The position numbers and the translations under genes are program-made. The notes beneath the pieces were generated by a model. It was not told where the DNA came from, ran no database searches, and saw only the letters and a list, made by a program, of their open reading frames with translations. This document shows positions 35,830-45,791 of a stretch of 64,000 nt of DNA, one piece after another. The first letter of the stretch is position 1. Each line of letters starts with the position of its first letter. The stretch spans positions 62,001 to 126,000 of the forward strand of contig NZ_QTPP01000004.1 of the NCBI RefSeq assembly GCF_003853415.1. Reading direction: 5' to 3'. Source of the stretch: Burkholderia sp. Bp9142 (GTDB lineage: Bacteria > Pseudomonadota > Gammaproteobacteria > Burkholderiales > Burkholderiaceae).

Positions 35830-36534
35830 ATGCCCGATCTGTCCGCCTTCCCGATCACGAAAAAATGGCCGGCCCGCCATCCCGACCGTCTCCAGCTGTA
35901 TTCGCTGCCGACGCCGAACGGCGTCAAGGTGTCGATCATGCTCGAGGAAACCGGCCTGCCGTACGAGCCGCACCTCGTGCGCTTCGACACGAACGACCAG
36001 CTGTCGCCCGAATTCCTGTCGCTGAACCCGAACAACAAGATCCCGGCGATCATCGATCCGAACGGCCCTGACGGCCGGCCGCTGCCGCTGTTCGAATCGG
36101 GCGCGATCCTGATCTATCTCGCCGACAAGACGGGCCAGCTGATCCCGAAAAACCTCGCGGGCCGCTACGAGACGATCCAGTGGGTGATGTTCCAGATGGG
36201 CGGCATCGGTCCGATGTTCGGCCAGGTCGGCTTCTTCCACAAGTTCGCCGGCCGCGACTACGAGGACAAGCGTCCGCGCGACCGCTACATCGCCGAATCG
36301 AAGCGCCTGCTCGGCGTGCTCGACGCGCATCTCGCGAACCGCAAGTGGGTGATGGGCGATACGTACACGATCGCCGACATCGCGATCTTCCCGTGGGTGC
36401 GCAACCTGGTCGGGTTCTACGAAGCGGGCGATCTCGTCGGCTTCAGCGAGTTCCGCCACGTCGCGCGGGCGCTCGAAGCGTTCGTCGCGCGTCCGGCCGT
36501 CGCGCGCGGGCTCAACATCCCGGCACGCGACTGA
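35830..36534 (+). CDS. Glutathione S-transferase family protein (YfcG/YghU-like)
   Basis: A 234-residue GST. The thioredoxin-like N-terminal domain has LYSLPTPNGVKVSIMLEE, NPNNKIPAIIDP and the glutathione-binding FESGAILIYLADK. The helical C-terminal domain includes RPRDRYIAESKRLLGVLD. The threonine/asparagine pair (TPNG) in place of a classical catalytic tyrosine is typical of disulfide-bond oxidoreductases of the nu class. It converges on a MarR gene with a hairpin between them. Confidence 0.9.
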   Translation: MPDLSAFPITKKWPARHPDRLQLYSLPTPNGVKVSIMLEETGLPYEPHLVRFDTNDQLSPEFLSLNPNNKIPAIIDPNGPDGRPLPLFESGAILIYLADKTGQLIPKNLAGRYETIQWVMFQMGGIGPMFGQVGFFHKFAGRDYEDKRPRDRYIAESKRLLGVLDAHLANRKWVMGDTYTIADIAIFPWVRNLVGFYEAGDLVGFSEFRHVARALEAFVARPAVARGLNIPARD

Positions 36535-36574
36535 CCCGCGCAGCGGGCGCAGGGTGTGCGGCCCGCTGTTTCTG

Positions 36575-36601
36575 CCGCCCGCCGCATCGCGCGGCGGGCG
36601 G
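36575..36601. terminator. GC-rich hairpin between GST and marR genes
   Basis: A perfect 11-bp stem (CCGCCCGCCGC / GCGGCGGGCGG) with a 5-nt loop ATCGC lies 40 bp after the GST stop. It is flanked by TTTC on one side and GAAAC on the other, so weak T-runs follow it on the minus strand. Likely stops both converging transcripts. Confidence 0.6.
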
Positions 36602-36667
36602 AAACGCCCGCTTCTCTGCGGCGTTTGCGCGTCCCGCTCGTTCGTCCGGCGTGACGATCCGGCGGCG

Positions 36668-37180
36668 TCATTGTCCGGCCGACGTCGACGCGCCTGCCTC
36701 CAATCCCGCCAGCAGTTTTTCCAGCAACGCTGAAAGTTGCGCCTGCTCCGCCTCCGACAGCACAGCCAGCATCGCGCGCTGATTGTCGACGTGCGCGACC
36801 ACCGCATCGTCGATCAGCGCGCGGCCGGCGTCCGTCAGCGCGACGAGCGTGCCGCGCCCGTCGGCCGGGTTCGGCCGGCGCTCGACCCAGCCGGCCTTCT
36901 GCAGCCGGTCGATCCGCGCGGTCATCCCGCCGGACGACATCATCAGCGCGTCGTACAGCGCGGTCGGCGTGAGCGCGAACGGCGCGCCGCTGCGCCGCAG
37001 CGTCGCCAGCACGTCGAATTCGCCGGGCTGCATCCCGTAGCGCGCGAACAGCGGATTGAGACCGTCGCGGGCGATCACGAGCGCGGCCTCCTGCAGCCGT
37101 CCCATCACGAGCATCGACGACGCATCCAGATCCGGGCGCTCGACGCGCCATTGCGCGAGCGCATGCGCGGCTCGATCCAT
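36668..37180 (-). CDS. MarR-family transcriptional repressor
   Basis: A 170-residue MarR protein. The winged helix includes LTPTALYDALMMSSGGMTARIDRLQ and the wing has NPADGRGTLVALTDAG. GAGGAGG seven bases upstream supports ATG 37180. Two near-identical palindromes (37203-37220 and 37231-37248) lie between it and the divergent MFS gene, so it probably represses both. It has no obvious sensing cysteine at the N-terminus. Confidence 0.9.
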   Translation of the reverse strand: MDRAAHALAQWRVERPDLDASSMLVMGRLQEAALVIARDGLNPLFARYGMQPGEFDVLATLRRSGAPFALTPTALYDALMMSSGGMTARIDRLQKAGWVERRPNPADGRGTLVALTDAGRALIDDAVVAHVDNQRAMLAVLSEAEQAQLSALLEKLLAGLEAGASTSAGQ

Positions 37181-37202
37181 TAACCCTCCTCGGCTCACCA
37201 GT

Positions 37203-37220
37203 TATCTTGACGTCGAGATA
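37203..37220. promoter_or_regulatory. Putative MarR operator 1
   Basis: TATCTTGACGTCGAGATA, an 18-bp palindrome with a single mismatched pair, in the intergenic region between marR and the MFS gene. The sequence resembles the TATCTcGA/TCgAGATA operators known for MhqR-type MarR proteins. Its position overlaps the expected marR promoter or leader. Confidence 0.75.
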
Positions 37221-37230
37221 AATTGGCATT

Positions 37231-37248
37231 TATCTTGATGTCGAGATA
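37231..37248. promoter_or_regulatory. Putative MarR operator 2
   Basis: TATCTTGATGTCGAGATA, differing from operator 1 at one base. Centre-to-centre spacing is 28 bp, between two and three helical turns. It lies close to the divergent MFS start, fitting joint control of both genes. Confidence 0.75.
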
Positions 37249-37311
37249 CTTTACATGAAAACGCACGACACCCCGACGGAGGGGCCGTGCACCGACATCG
37301 AGGGCCGTTCC

Positions 37312-38508
37312 ATGAATCGTTTCGCTTCCCCCGCGTGGCGGCTTGCCGCCGTCGTGCTGGTCGGACTGAACCTGCGGCCGGCGCTGGCCGCGATCGGTCC
37401 GCTGCTCGACATGATCCAGCGTGCGACCGGCATCGGCGACGGCGCGGCGAGCCTGCTGACCACGATCCCGATCCTGCTGATGGGCCTGGGCGCGCTGAGC
37501 GCGCGGCGGCTGCAGCGTGTGACGGGGATTACCGGCGGCGTGTGGTTCGGCGTTGCGTTGATCGGATTCGCGTGCGCGTCGCGCATCGGTGCGCAGCACG
37601 CATGGCTGTTGCTGGCGAGCGCATGCTGCGCGGGCGTCGGGATCGCGATGGTGCAGGCGTTGCTGCCGGGGTTCGTGAAGGCGCATTTTGCGACGCGGAT
37701 CGGCGGTGCGATGGGCGTCTATTCGACGTCGATCATGGGCGGCGCAGTGCTCGCGAGCGTCGTCGCGCCGTTTGCCGCGGCCCGCTGGGGCTGGCTCGTC
37801 GCGCTCGCGGGCTGGGCGCTGCCGGCCGCCATTGCAGCGCTCGCGTGGCCGCTGGCCAGTCGCGGCGGCGACGCACTGGCGGCCGGGCCGATGCGCGCGG
37901 CCGCTTCGACGTCGGTGGCGCACGCGCGGCCGTCGCGCTCGCCGCGCGCCTGGCGGCTCGCGATGTTCTTCGGGATCGCGACGGGCGCCTACACGCTCGT
38001 GCTGACGTGGCTGCCGCCGTACTACATGCGGCTCGGCTGGTCGCCAACGGCTGCCGGCAGCCTGCTCGGCGGCGTGACGCTCGCGGAAGTCCTCGCGGGG
38101 CTGGCGATCTCGGCGACGATCGACCGCCTGCCCGATCGCCGGCCCGCGCTGCACGCGGCGATCGTGTCGCTGCTCGTCGGATTGCTGGTGATGCTGGCTG
38201 CGCCCGACGCGCTCGCGATGCCCGCCGCGCTGCTGCTCGGTGCGGGGATCGGCGCGCTGTTCCCGCTGTCGCTGATCGTCACGGTCGACCACGCGGCGAC
38301 ACCGGCCGACGCCGCATCGCTGACGGGGTTCGTGCAGGGCGTCGGCTATCTGATCGCCGGGTTGTTTCCGTTCGCGGCCGGCGTCGTGCGCCAGCATCTC
38401 GCGGATCTGACGCCGGCATGGATCGCGATGGCATGCCTGTGTGTCGCGCTGTTCGCGCTTGCGGCGGGGTTTGCACCGAGGTTCGCGCGGCCTGTCGCGC
38501 GTGCGTAG
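37312..38508 (+). CDS. MFS transporter, CynX/NimT family
   Basis: A 398-residue transporter. The first span LAAVVLVGLNLRPALAAIGPLL is characteristic of CynX/NimT (cyanate/nitroimidazole) transporters. ATG 37312 is preferred because GAGGG lies 8 bases upstream. An in-frame ATG at 37255 would add 19 polar residues but sits only 6 bp from an operator and has no ribosome site. The divergent marR gene and shared operators suggest drug- or metabolite-inducible efflux. Confidence 0.88.
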   Translation: MNRFASPAWRLAAVVLVGLNLRPALAAIGPLLDMIQRATGIGDGAASLLTTIPILLMGLGALSARRLQRVTGITGGVWFGVALIGFACASRIGAQHAWLLLASACCAGVGIAMVQALLPGFVKAHFATRIGGAMGVYSTSIMGGAVLASVVAPFAAARWGWLVALAGWALPAAIAALAWPLASRGGDALAAGPMRAAASTSVAHARPSRSPRAWRLAMFFGIATGAYTLVLTWLPPYYMRLGWSPTAAGSLLGGVTLAEVLAGLAISATIDRLPDRRPALHAAIVSLLVGLLVMLAAPDALAMPAALLLGAGIGALFPLSLIVTVDHAATPADAASLTGFVQGVGYLIAGLFPFAAGVVRQHLADLTPAWIAMACLCVALFALAAGFAPRFARPVARA

Positions 38509-38752
38509 GCAACCGGCGCGTCAGCCGCCTGCTTGGCGCGCCCGTTCGGCCGGGAACCGCCGACAGGCGCCGCTGCAAGTCGCACGCATCTTCGTCGCCT
38601 AGCCGGCAAACGCGGATCGCATGCCGCATGCCGTCGGCCAGTGCGCCGACCCGTTGCTCGCGGATCGGCATGAGCCGAGCGCATGGCTCGGGCGTCAGTA
38701 TGCGCGTGATGTCCGCGATCGCCGCGCCGAGCGCCGGCCGGCGCGTGCGTGA

Positions 38753-39481
38753 TCAGCCGGCGCCCGCATACAGCGTCGAATCCGCGAACCCCTCCGCATC
38801 GAGCACGCGCCCGATCAGAATCAGCGCGGTGCGCTCGATCCGTGTGCCCTGCACCTTGCCGACGATGTCGGCAAGCGTCCCGGTCACGCGCTCCTCGTCG
38901 GGCCAGCTCGCGCGATAGATCACCGCGACGGGGCACTCGGGCCCGTAATGCGGCAGCACTTCGTCGACGATCCGCGCGAGATGCCGCACGCCCAGATGGA
39001 TCGCGAGCGTTGCGCGATGCGCGGCGAGCGCGCCGAGCGCTTCGCCTTCCGGCATCGTCGTCTTGCCCGCGAAGCGCGTGAGGATCACCGTCTGCGCGAC
39101 GCCGGGCAGCGTCAGCTCGACGCCGAGCGAGGCCGCGCACGCGGCCGTGGCCGTCACGCCCGGCACGATTTCATACGGAATCCCGAGCGCGTTCAGGCGG
39201 CGGATCTGTTCGCCGATCGCACCGTACAGCGAGGGATCGCCCGAATGCACGCGTGCCACATCCTGCCCGTTCGCATGCGCGTCGGCGAGCAGCGCGACGA
39301 TCGCGTCGAGGTCGAGTTCGGCCGTATTGACGACCTGTTCCGCGCGATGGCCGTCGAGCACGGCCGGCGGCACGAGCGAGCCCGCATACAGGATCACCGG
39401 GCACGTGCGCACGAGGCGCTGCCCCTTCACCGTGATCAGCTCCGGGTCGCCAGGGCCCGCGCCGATGAAATACACCGTCAT
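38753..39481 (-). CDS. cobM: Precorrin-4 C11-methyltransferase CobM
   Basis: A 242-residue SAM-dependent corrin methyltransferase that adds the C11 methyl group during cobalamin synthesis. Family marks are FIGAGPGDPELITVKG, RVHSGDPSLYGAIGEQ and VPGVTATAACAASLG. Last gene of the minus-strand cobL-cbiD-cobK-cobM operon, 43 bp after cobK. Confidence 0.95.
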   Translation of the reverse strand: MTVYFIGAGPGDPELITVKGQRLVRTCPVILYAGSLVPPAVLDGHRAEQVVNTAELDLDAIVALLADAHANGQDVARVHSGDPSLYGAIGEQIRRLNALGIPYEIVPGVTATAACAASLGVELTLPGVAQTVILTRFAGKTTMPEGEALGALAAHRATLAIHLGVRHLARIVDEVLPHYGPECPVAVIYRASWPDEERVTGTLADIVGKVQGTRIERTALILIGRVLDAEGFADSTLYAGAG

Positions 39482-39524
39482 CGAAAAATCTCCGTCAATT
39501 CATGGGGCAGCCGGTCGCGCCGCA

Positions 39525-40256
39525 TCACGCGCGCGCGGCCGGGTCGAGCGCGTCGAGCAGTGCGGCGACCGAGTCGAACGCGCGATCGGCGTCGGGCAGC
39601 GACGGCCGTTTCAGCATCACGACCGGCAGCCTGCGTTCGCGCGCGACGTCGAGCTTGGCCTCGGTCGCGGCGCCGCCGCTGTTCTTGCTGACGACGACGT
39701 CGATGCCCGCGAGTGCGAACAGCGCGCGTTCGCCGTCGAGCGTGAACGGACCGCGCGCGGCGACGATCTGCGCGCGCGCGTTGCCGGGATGCGCGTCGAG
39801 GCAGCGCACCAGCCAGAACTGGTGCGGCGGGATCGCGTCGAGATGCGCGAGCGGTTCGCGGCCGAGCGTGAACAGCGGCCGCCGGAACGGCGCGAGCGCG
39901 GCTTCGATGCCGGCCCAGTCGTCGACCATTCGCCAGTCGTCGCCGGGCCCCGGCGTCCACGGCGCGCGGCGCAGCGCCCACAGTGGCACGCCCGCGTCGC
40001 GCGCGGCGGCTGCTGCGTTCGCGCTGATTTGCGCGGCGTACGGATGCGTCGCGTCGATCACGAGGCCGATGCCGGCGCTGCGCAGATACGCGGCCAGCCC
40101 CGCCGCCCCGCCGAAGCCGCCGACGCGGACGTCGCAGCGCAGATCGTCGGGCACCTTGCCGAGGCCCGCGAGGCTATAGACGTGTCGCGGACCGAGCGCG
40201 CGTGCGATCTTCAGCGCGTCGCCGGTGCCGCCGAGCAGCAGGATGCGCGCGCTCAT
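39525..40256 (-). CDS. cobK: Precorrin-6A reductase CobK/CbiJ
   Basis: A 243-residue NADPH-dependent reductase that converts precorrin-6A to dihydroprecorrin-6 (precorrin-6B). It begins with [19 protein letters not shown] and has [16 protein letters not shown] and [15 protein letters not shown], all typical. The start codon overlaps the cbiD stop by 4 bases (ATGA), showing translational coupling. Confidence 0.93.
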   Translation of the reverse strand: MSARILLLGGTGDALKIARALGPRHVYSLAGLGKVPDDLRCDVRVGGFGGAAGLAAYLRSAGIGLVIDATHPYAAQISANAAAAARDAGVPLWALRRAPWTPGPGDDWRMVDDWAGIEAALAPFRRPLFTLGREPLAHLDAIPPHQFWLVRCLDAHPGNARAQIVAARGPFTLDGERALFALAGIDVVVSKNSGGAATEAKLDVARERRLPVVMLKRPSLPDADRAFDSVAALLDALDPAARA

Positions 40257-41341
40257 CGTGCGCGCCCGACGAAGCGGCCCTGCCGGTCGATCGCGAACAT
40301 CTCGACCACGACCGATGCCGGCACGATGTCGCGCGCGACCCGCAGCGCGTGCGCGCAGACGATGTCGCCGAGCGGCACGCCGTCGGCGTGCGCGAGCTTC
40401 AGCGCTTCCTGGCTGGTGTTCGCCGCGCGCATCGCGGCCTGCAGCGCCTCGTTCGCGCCGGCCTCGGCCGCCCACTGCGCGAGCAGCGCCAGGTCGATGC
40501 TCGAATGCCGGCTGTGCAGGTCGAGATGGCCGGCCGCGAGCTTGCTGAGCTTGCCGAAGCCGCCGCACATCGACAGCCGTGCGACCGGCGCGCGGCGCAG
40601 GTGCTTCAGCACCGCGCCGGCGAAATCGCCCATCTCGATCAGCGCCATGTCGGGCAGGCCGTAGTGCGCGCGCATCGCATCCTCGCTCGCGTTGCCGGTG
40701 CACGCGGCGATATGCGCGATGCCGTTCGCGCGTGCGACGTCGATGCCCTGGTGGATCGATGCGATGTACGCCGAGCACGAGAACGGCCGCACGATGCCGG
40801 TCGTGCCGAGGATCGACAGCCCGCCGACGATGCCGAGACGCGGGTTCATCGTCTTCAGCGCCAGCGCCTCGCCGCCCTCGACGCCGATCGTCACGTCGAA
40901 GCCGCCTGCGTAGCCGTATTCGGCCGCGAGCGCGTCGAGGTGCATGGTCATCATCTGGCGCGGCACCGGATTGATCGCCGGTTCGCCGACCGGCAGCGTG
41001 AGTCCCGCGCGCGTGACGGTGCCGACACCCGGCCCGGCATGAAAACGCACGCCGGGCGCGGCCGACAGCGCGACGCGCGCGAAGATCAGCGCGCCGTGCG
41101 TGACGTCCGGATCGTCGCCGGCATCCTTGATGGTGCCGGCCTCGGCGCCGTCGGCCGTGGTCCGGCAGAACGCGAGCCGCATCATCACGTGCTGTCCCTT
41201 CGGCAACACGATCTCGACCGCATCGACCGCGCGGCCCGCGAGCAGCAGGCGCGCGGCGGCGAGCGACGTCGCGGTCGCGCAACTGCCGGTCGTATAGCCG
41301 AACCGCAGCGGTGCCGGTTGTTCGGGGGTTTCGTCGCGCAT
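40253..41341 (-). CDS. cbiD: Cobalt-precorrin-5B C1-methyltransferase CbiD
   Basis: A 362-residue enzyme methylating C1 of the corrin ring. The hallmark is [20 protein letters not shown] at the N-terminus, followed by [18 protein letters not shown]. This is the CbiD type, used in place of CobF. Its start overlaps the cobL stop (TGATG at 41343-41339) and its stop overlaps cobK by 4 bases. Confidence 0.95.
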   Translation of the reverse strand: MRDETPEQPAPLRFGYTTGSCATATSLAAARLLLAGRAVDAVEIVLPKGQHVMMRLAFCRTTADGAEAGTIKDAGDDPDVTHGALIFARVALSAAPGVRFHAGPGVGTVTRAGLTLPVGEPAINPVPRQMMTMHLDALAAEYGYAGGFDVTIGVEGGEALALKTMNPRLGIVGGLSILGTTGIVRPFSCSAYIASIHQGIDVARANGIAHIAACTGNASEDAMRAHYGLPDMALIEMGDFAGAVLKHLRRAPVARLSMCGGFGKLSKLAAGHLDLHSRHSSIDLALLAQWAAEAGANEALQAAMRAANTSQEALKLAHADGVPLGDIVCAHALRVARDIVPASVVVEMFAIDRQGRFVGRAR

Positions 41342-42576
41342 CACGCGAGATCCGGGAGGTCCGTTGCCGCGGCATCGGGCTTGCGCACGTCGTACAGCGT
41401 GACCGGCAACGGCTGCCGCCACGTGTCGAAGCGGCCGAGCGGCTCGGCGTGCGCGAGCGATACGCGTGTGAGCGTGCCGCCATGCGCGTCGCGCCATGCG
41501 GCGAGCGCCAGCTCGCCCTGCAGCGTGACCGCGTTCGCGACGAGCCGGCCGCCGGGCTTCAGCGCCGACCAGCACGCATCGAGCACGCCCGGCGCGGTCG
41601 CGCCGCCGCCGATGAAGATCGCATCGGGCGCGGCGAGCCCCGCGAGCGCATCGGGCGCGCGCCCCGCGACGAGTTGCAGGCCCGGCACGCCGAGCGCGTC
41701 GCGGTTGTGTTCGATGAAGCGCTGCCGCTCCGCATGCGACTCGATCGCGATCGCCTGGCACGACGGATGCGCGCGCATCCATTCGATGCCGATCGAGCCG
41801 CTGCCCGCGCCGACGTCCCACAACAGTTCGCCGGGCGCGGGCGCGAGGCGGCCGAGCGTCAGCGCGCGCATGTCGCGCTTGGTGAGCTGGCCGTCGTGGC
41901 GGTACGCGTCGTCCGGCAGGCCGGGCGTGAGGGCGCGGCGCGGCGCATCGGGGCCGGCCCGGCAGTCGAGCGCGACGAGGTTGAGCGCGGCGGTTTCGGC
42001 GATGTGCCAGTCTTGCGCGAGGCCGTCGAGACGCCGCTCGAGCGGGCCGCCGAGATGCTCGAACACGCTGATGCGCGTCGGGCCGAAGCCGCGCGCGGCG
42101 AGTTCGGCCGCGACCGTGGCCGGCGTGCGGCCGTCGGCGCTCAGCACGAACAGGCGCCGGCCCGGCAGCAGGTGGCGCGCGAGCGTCGCGAGCGGCCGGC
42201 CGACGAGCGACACCGCGCCGACGTCCTGCAGCGCCCAGCCGAGCCGCGCGGCCGCCAGCGACAGCGACGACGGGGCGGGCAGCACGCGCCATTCGTCAGG
42301 GGATAGTTCGCGCGCAAGCGTGGCGCCGACGCCGAACAGCATCGGGTCGCCGCTCGCCAGCACGCAGACGGGCGTGCCGCGCCGCGCGAGCAGGCCCGAC
42401 AGGTCGAACGGCGACGGCCATGGCTCGCGCGCGGCCGGCAGCCGCGCCGGCAGCATGTCGAGGTGCCGCTTCGCGCCGACGACCCGCGTCGCCTCGAGCA
42501 GCGCGCGCCGCGCGCTGCGTCCGAGCCCCGCGTAGCCGTCGTCGCCGATGCCCACTACCGTCAGCCACGCCGTCAT
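41341..42576 (-). CDS. cobL: Precorrin-6Y C5,15-methyltransferase/decarboxylase CobL (CbiE-CbiT fusion)
   Basis: A 411-residue bifunctional enzyme. Residues 1-205 are the CbiE-like methyltransferase ([34 protein letters not shown]), and 215-405 the CbiT-like domain with the SAM motif [14 protein letters not shown]. First gene of the minus-strand operon. No cobalamin riboswitch is visible on this strand ahead of it; the start at 42576 is divergent from the riboswitch-cobG unit. Confidence 0.95.
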   Translation of the reverse strand: MTAWLTVVGIGDDGYAGLGRSARRALLEATRVVGAKRHLDMLPARLPAAREPWPSPFDLSGLLARRGTPVCVLASGDPMLFGVGATLARELSPDEWRVLPAPSSLSLAAARLGWALQDVGAVSLVGRPLATLARHLLPGRRLFVLSADGRTPATVAAELAARGFGPTRISVFEHLGGPLERRLDGLAQDWHIAETAALNLVALDCRAGPDAPRRALTPGLPDDAYRHDGQLTKRDMRALTLGRLAPAPGELLWDVGAGSGSIGIEWMRAHPSCQAIAIESHAERQRFIEHNRDALGVPGLQLVAGRAPDALAGLAAPDAIFIGGGATAPGVLDACWSALKPGGRLVANAVTLQGELALAAWRDAHGGTLTRVSLAHAEPLGRFDTWRQPLPVTLYDVRKPDAAATDLPDLA

Positions 42577-42782
42577 GCACCCTTCCCCATCGTCCGGTTC
42601 CATCGCGTCGCCGCACGGCGGCCGTGAAGGCGCCGGCGCGGACGTCCGCATTGCGAAAGTCGGCATGGTACCGTGTTCCTCCGCGCGTTTCATCTGCGGG
42701 CCCACCGGTGCCGGGTCGCGTTCCGCTTCGGACACGGAGCCATTCGGCGGTCGCGAAGCGCCGGTGAAATCGGGTATCCTAC

Positions 42783-42959
42783 GGCCGTTCGTTCGCCGGT
42801 GCCCTTCGGGGCCGAAGAGGGAACACAGGGCGCGCCGCGCGCCGCTGTGGCTGCCCCCGCAACTGTAGACAGCGAGCCGATCTCCCCCCCTCATGCCACT
42901 GGTTTCACCGGGAAGGCCGGGAGCCGGCGCCGACCTGTCAGCCAGGAGACCTGCCGGCC
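42783..42959 (+). ncRNA. Cobalamin riboswitch upstream of cobG
   Basis: All conserved blocks are present in order: GAGGGAACACAGGG (about 42816-42830), GCTGCCCCCGCAACTGTA (42851-42868), ATGCCACTGG, CCGGGAAGG, and the B12 box AGCCAGGAGACCTGCC at 42940-42955. The P1 stem is plausibly GGCCG (42783) with CGGCC (42955). Adenosylcobalamin binding would repress the cobGHIJ operon, whose first start lies within 15-85 bp of the B12 box. Confidence 0.95.
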
Positions 42960-43040
42960 TGAAAGTGCGTGCGTGCCAGTCGGCGTCGGGCGGGGTGTAC
43001 CGATGCGTTGGCCGCGGCGCGACACTGTCCCGGTATCCCG

Positions 43041-44441
43041 TTGAGTTCCGCCCCCGTTTCGATTCCTGCGTCGCCCGTCGTGCGCCCATCGGCTTGCCCG
43101 GGGCTCGTGCGCGTCGTCGCGGCCGCCGACGGCGGGCTGTGCCGGATCAAGCTGCCGGGCGGCCGGCTCGACGCGCGGCAGGCACGCGCGATCGCCGCCG
43201 CGGCGCGCGCCTGCGGCTCCGGCGCGATCGACGCGACCAATCGCGCGAATCTCCAGCTGCGCGGCATTCGCGATGGCGCGGCCGATCCGCTGGCCAGCGC
43301 CCTGCTCGACGCGGGGCTCGGCCCGCGCACGCGCGCCGGCGATGCCGCCGGCGACCGGGCCGCGCTAGCCTCGAGCGACGACGTCCGCAACCTGATGCTC
43401 AGCCCGCTCGCCGGGCTCGATCCCGCCGCGCTGCTCGACAGCCGCGCACTCGCGCTGCCGTTGCTCGACATGCTGACGCACGAGCCGCGCCGCGGCGCGC
43501 TGTCGCCGAAATTCTCGATCCAGCTCGACGGCGGCGAATCGGTCGCGGCGCTCGATCATCCGCACGACATCTGGCTCGCCGCGCGGCGTCGCGGCGACGG
43601 CGCGGTCCGCATCGCCGCGGGCCTGGCCGGCTGTCCGCCGGTCTCGTCCGACGATTCGCCCGCTTCGTTCGACGTGGCGCCGGACCAGGCCGTCGCGCTC
43701 GTCCGCGCGTTGCTGCTCGCCTTCCTCGATCTTGCGCCGGCCGACGTCACGCGGATGCGCGCGTTGCTCGCGACGGGCGGCGAACGCGCGTTGCGCGCGC
43801 GCGCGCAGCACTACGTCCCCTTCCCGCTCGAGACCGATCCGGCGCTGGCCGGCTGGCGGCGCATGCAGGCGGATGCCGCGCTGCGTTTCGGCGCGCGGCC
43901 GTCGCTCGACACGGCGCGCTGCAGCGTCGGCGCGCAGTTCGTGCTCGGCCGGCTCGACGCGACGCAACTGGAGCGGCTCGCGGCACTGGCCGAAGCCGAA
44001 GGCGACGCCACGCTATCGATGACGCCGTGGCAAGGCGTGTTCGTGCACGGCGTGCGGCACGCACGCGCGCCGGCCGTGCTCGATGCGCTCGCGTCGCTCG
44101 GCCTGGTGTGCACGACATCCGACCCGCTGGCGGCGCTGGTGGCGTGCACCGGGAGCGCGGGCTGCGCGAAGTCGCGCGCTGATACGAAACACGATGCACG
44201 CGCGCTGGCCGCGCGCGTCGGCCATCCGGTCGACGTGCACCTGACCGGCTGCGAGCGCCACTGTGCGCTGCCGCACCCGGCGACGCACACGCTCGTCGCC
44301 GTCGCGCCCGCACGCTACGACCTTTACCGGCGCGCCGCCGCCGCGGGCCTCGGCGCCCCGCTCGCGCGCCATCTGACGATTGACCAGGCCGCGGCCCGAC
44401 TGACGGGCGCGCGGCACAGCCAGGACACCACCGATGCTTGA
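43041..44441 (+). CDS. cobG: Precorrin-3B synthase CobG
   Basis: A sulfite-reductase-like monooxygenase that makes precorrin-3B with oxygen, so a mark of the aerobic pathway. The nitrite/sulfite-reductase halves are visible ([23 protein letters not shown]), as are the cluster cysteines [11 protein letters not shown] and [11 protein letters not shown]. The start is uncertain: TTG 43041 gives 466 residues; GTG 42969 or GTG 43080 are alternatives, with no strong ribosome site at any. First gene under the riboswitch; overlaps cobH by 8 bases. Confidence 0.9.
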   Translation: MSSAPVSIPASPVVRPSACPGLVRVVAAADGGLCRIKLPGGRLDARQARAIAAAARACGSGAIDATNRANLQLRGIRDGAADPLASALLDAGLGPRTRAGDAAGDRAALASSDDVRNLMLSPLAGLDPAALLDSRALALPLLDMLTHEPRRGALSPKFSIQLDGGESVAALDHPHDIWLAARRRGDGAVRIAAGLAGCPPVSSDDSPASFDVAPDQAVALVRALLLAFLDLAPADVTRMRALLATGGERALRARAQHYVPFPLETDPALAGWRRMQADAALRFGARPSLDTARCSVGAQFVLGRLDATQLERLAALAEAEGDATLSMTPWQGVFVHGVRHARAPAVLDALASLGLVCTTSDPLAALVACTGSAGCAKSRADTKHDARALAARVGHPVDVHLTGCERHCALPHPATHTLVAVAPARYDLYRRAAAAGLGAPLARHLTIDQAAARLTGARHSQDTTDA

Positions 44442-45060
44442 CTACATTCGCGACGGGCAGGAAATCTACCGCCAGTCGTTCGCGACGATCCGCGCCGAGG
44501 CCGACCTGTCGCAGGTTCCGCCCGATCTCGAGAAACTCGCGGTGCGCGTGATCCACGCGTGCGGGATGGTCGATGTCGCCTACGACCTGCGCTTTTCGGC
44601 CGGCGCCGGCACGGCGGGCCGCGCGGCGCTCGCGGCCGGCGCGCCGATCCTGTGCGACGCGCGGATGGTCGCCGAAGGCATCACGCGCGCGCGGCTGCCG
44701 GCCGGCAATCGCGTGACCTGCACGCTCGGCGAACCGGACGTGCCTGAGCTCGCGCGGCGTCTCGGCAACACGCGCTCGGCCGCGGCGCTCGAACTGTGGC
44801 GCCCGCATCTGGCCGGCAGCGTCGTCGTGATCGGCAACGCACCGACCGCGCTGTTCCACCTGCTCGACATGATCGACGCCGGCGCGCCGCGCCCCGCGTT
44901 GATCCTCGGCTTTCCGGTCGGCTTCATCGGCGCGGCCGAGTCGAAGGCGATGCTCGACGCGGACAGCCGCGGCGTGCCGTACGTCACGCTGCTCGGCCGG
45001 CGCGGCGGCAGCGCGATGGCGGCCGCCGCGGTCAACGCGCTCGCGACGGAGGCCGAATGA
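44434..45060 (+). CDS. cobH: Precorrin-8X methylmutase CobH
   Basis: A 208-residue enzyme that moves the C11 methyl group to C12, giving hydrogenobyrinate. The catalytic histidine is in [18 protein letters not shown], and [14 protein letters not shown] is conserved. ATG 44434 lies inside the end of cobG; its stop overlaps the cobI start (ATGA at 45057-45060). Confidence 0.96.
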   Translation: MLDYIRDGQEIYRQSFATIRAEADLSQVPPDLEKLAVRVIHACGMVDVAYDLRFSAGAGTAGRAALAAGAPILCDARMVAEGITRARLPAGNRVTCTLGEPDVPELARRLGNTRSAAALELWRPHLAGSVVVIGNAPTALFHLLDMIDAGAPRPALILGFPVGFIGAAESKAMLDADSRGVPYVTLLGRRGGSAMAAAAVNALATEAE

Positions 45061-45791
45061 CGGCCCCGCGCGGACGCCTGTTCGGGGTCGGCGTCGGCCC
45101 CGGCGACCCCGAGCTGATGACGATCAAGGCGCTGCGCGTGCTGCAGGCCGCGCCGGTGGTCGCGTATTTCGTCGCGAAGGGCAAGAAAGGCAATGCCTAT
45201 GGAATCGTCGAAGCGCACCTGCTCGATGCGCAGACGCAACTGCCGCTCGTCTATCCGGTGACGACCGAGGCACTGCCGCCGCCGCTCTGCTACGAGACGG
45301 TGATCGCCGACTTCTACGACACGGCCGCTGAAATCGTCGCGTCGCATCTCGACGCCGGGCGCGACGTCGCGGTGATCTGCGAAGGCGATCCGTTCTTCTA
45401 CGGGTCCTACATGTACCTGCACGATCGCCTCGCGCCGCGCTACGACACCGAAGTGATCCCGGGCGTGTGCGCGATGCTCGGCGGCACGGCCGTGCTCGGC
45501 CAGCCGCTCGTCTATCGCAACCAGAGCCTGTCGGTGCTGTCCGGCGTGCTGCCGGAAGACGAATTGCGCGTGCGGCTCGCGCAGGCCGACGCGGCCGTCG
45601 TGATGAAACTCGGCCGCAACTTCGACAAGGTGCGGCGCGTGCTCGACGAACTCGGGCTCGCGAAGCGCGCGCTGTACGTCGAGCGCGCGACGATGGCGAC
45701 CCAGCGCATCGTGCCGCTCGACGACGTCGATCCGATGGCGTCGCCGTATTTTTCGCTGCTCGTCGTGCCGGGGGAAAAATGGCAAGGATGA
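45057..45791 (+). CDS. cobI: Precorrin-2 C20-methyltransferase CobI
   Basis: A 244-residue SAM-dependent methyltransferase acting on C20 of precorrin-2. Marks are [36 protein letters not shown] and [15 protein letters not shown]. Overlaps cobH by four bases at the start and the cbiG-cobJ gene by at least four bases at the end. Confidence 0.96.
   Translation: MTAPRGRLFGVGVGPGDPELMTIKALRVLQAAPVVAYFVAKGKKGNAYGIVEAHLLDAQTQLPLVYPVTTEALPPPLCYETVIADFYDTAAEIVASHLDAGRDVAVICEGDPFFYGSYMYLHDRLAPRYDTEVIPGVCAMLGGTAVLGQPLVYRNQSLSVLSGVLPEDELRVRLAQADAAVVMKLGRNFDKVRRVLDELGLAKRALYVERATMATQRIVPLDDVDPMASPYFSLLVVPGEKWQG

Noticed and set aside
38509..38752. A cobE-like gene between the CynX-type MFS gene and cobM
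   Set aside because: Minus-strand frames here are Arg-rich and show none of the CobE conserved segments.
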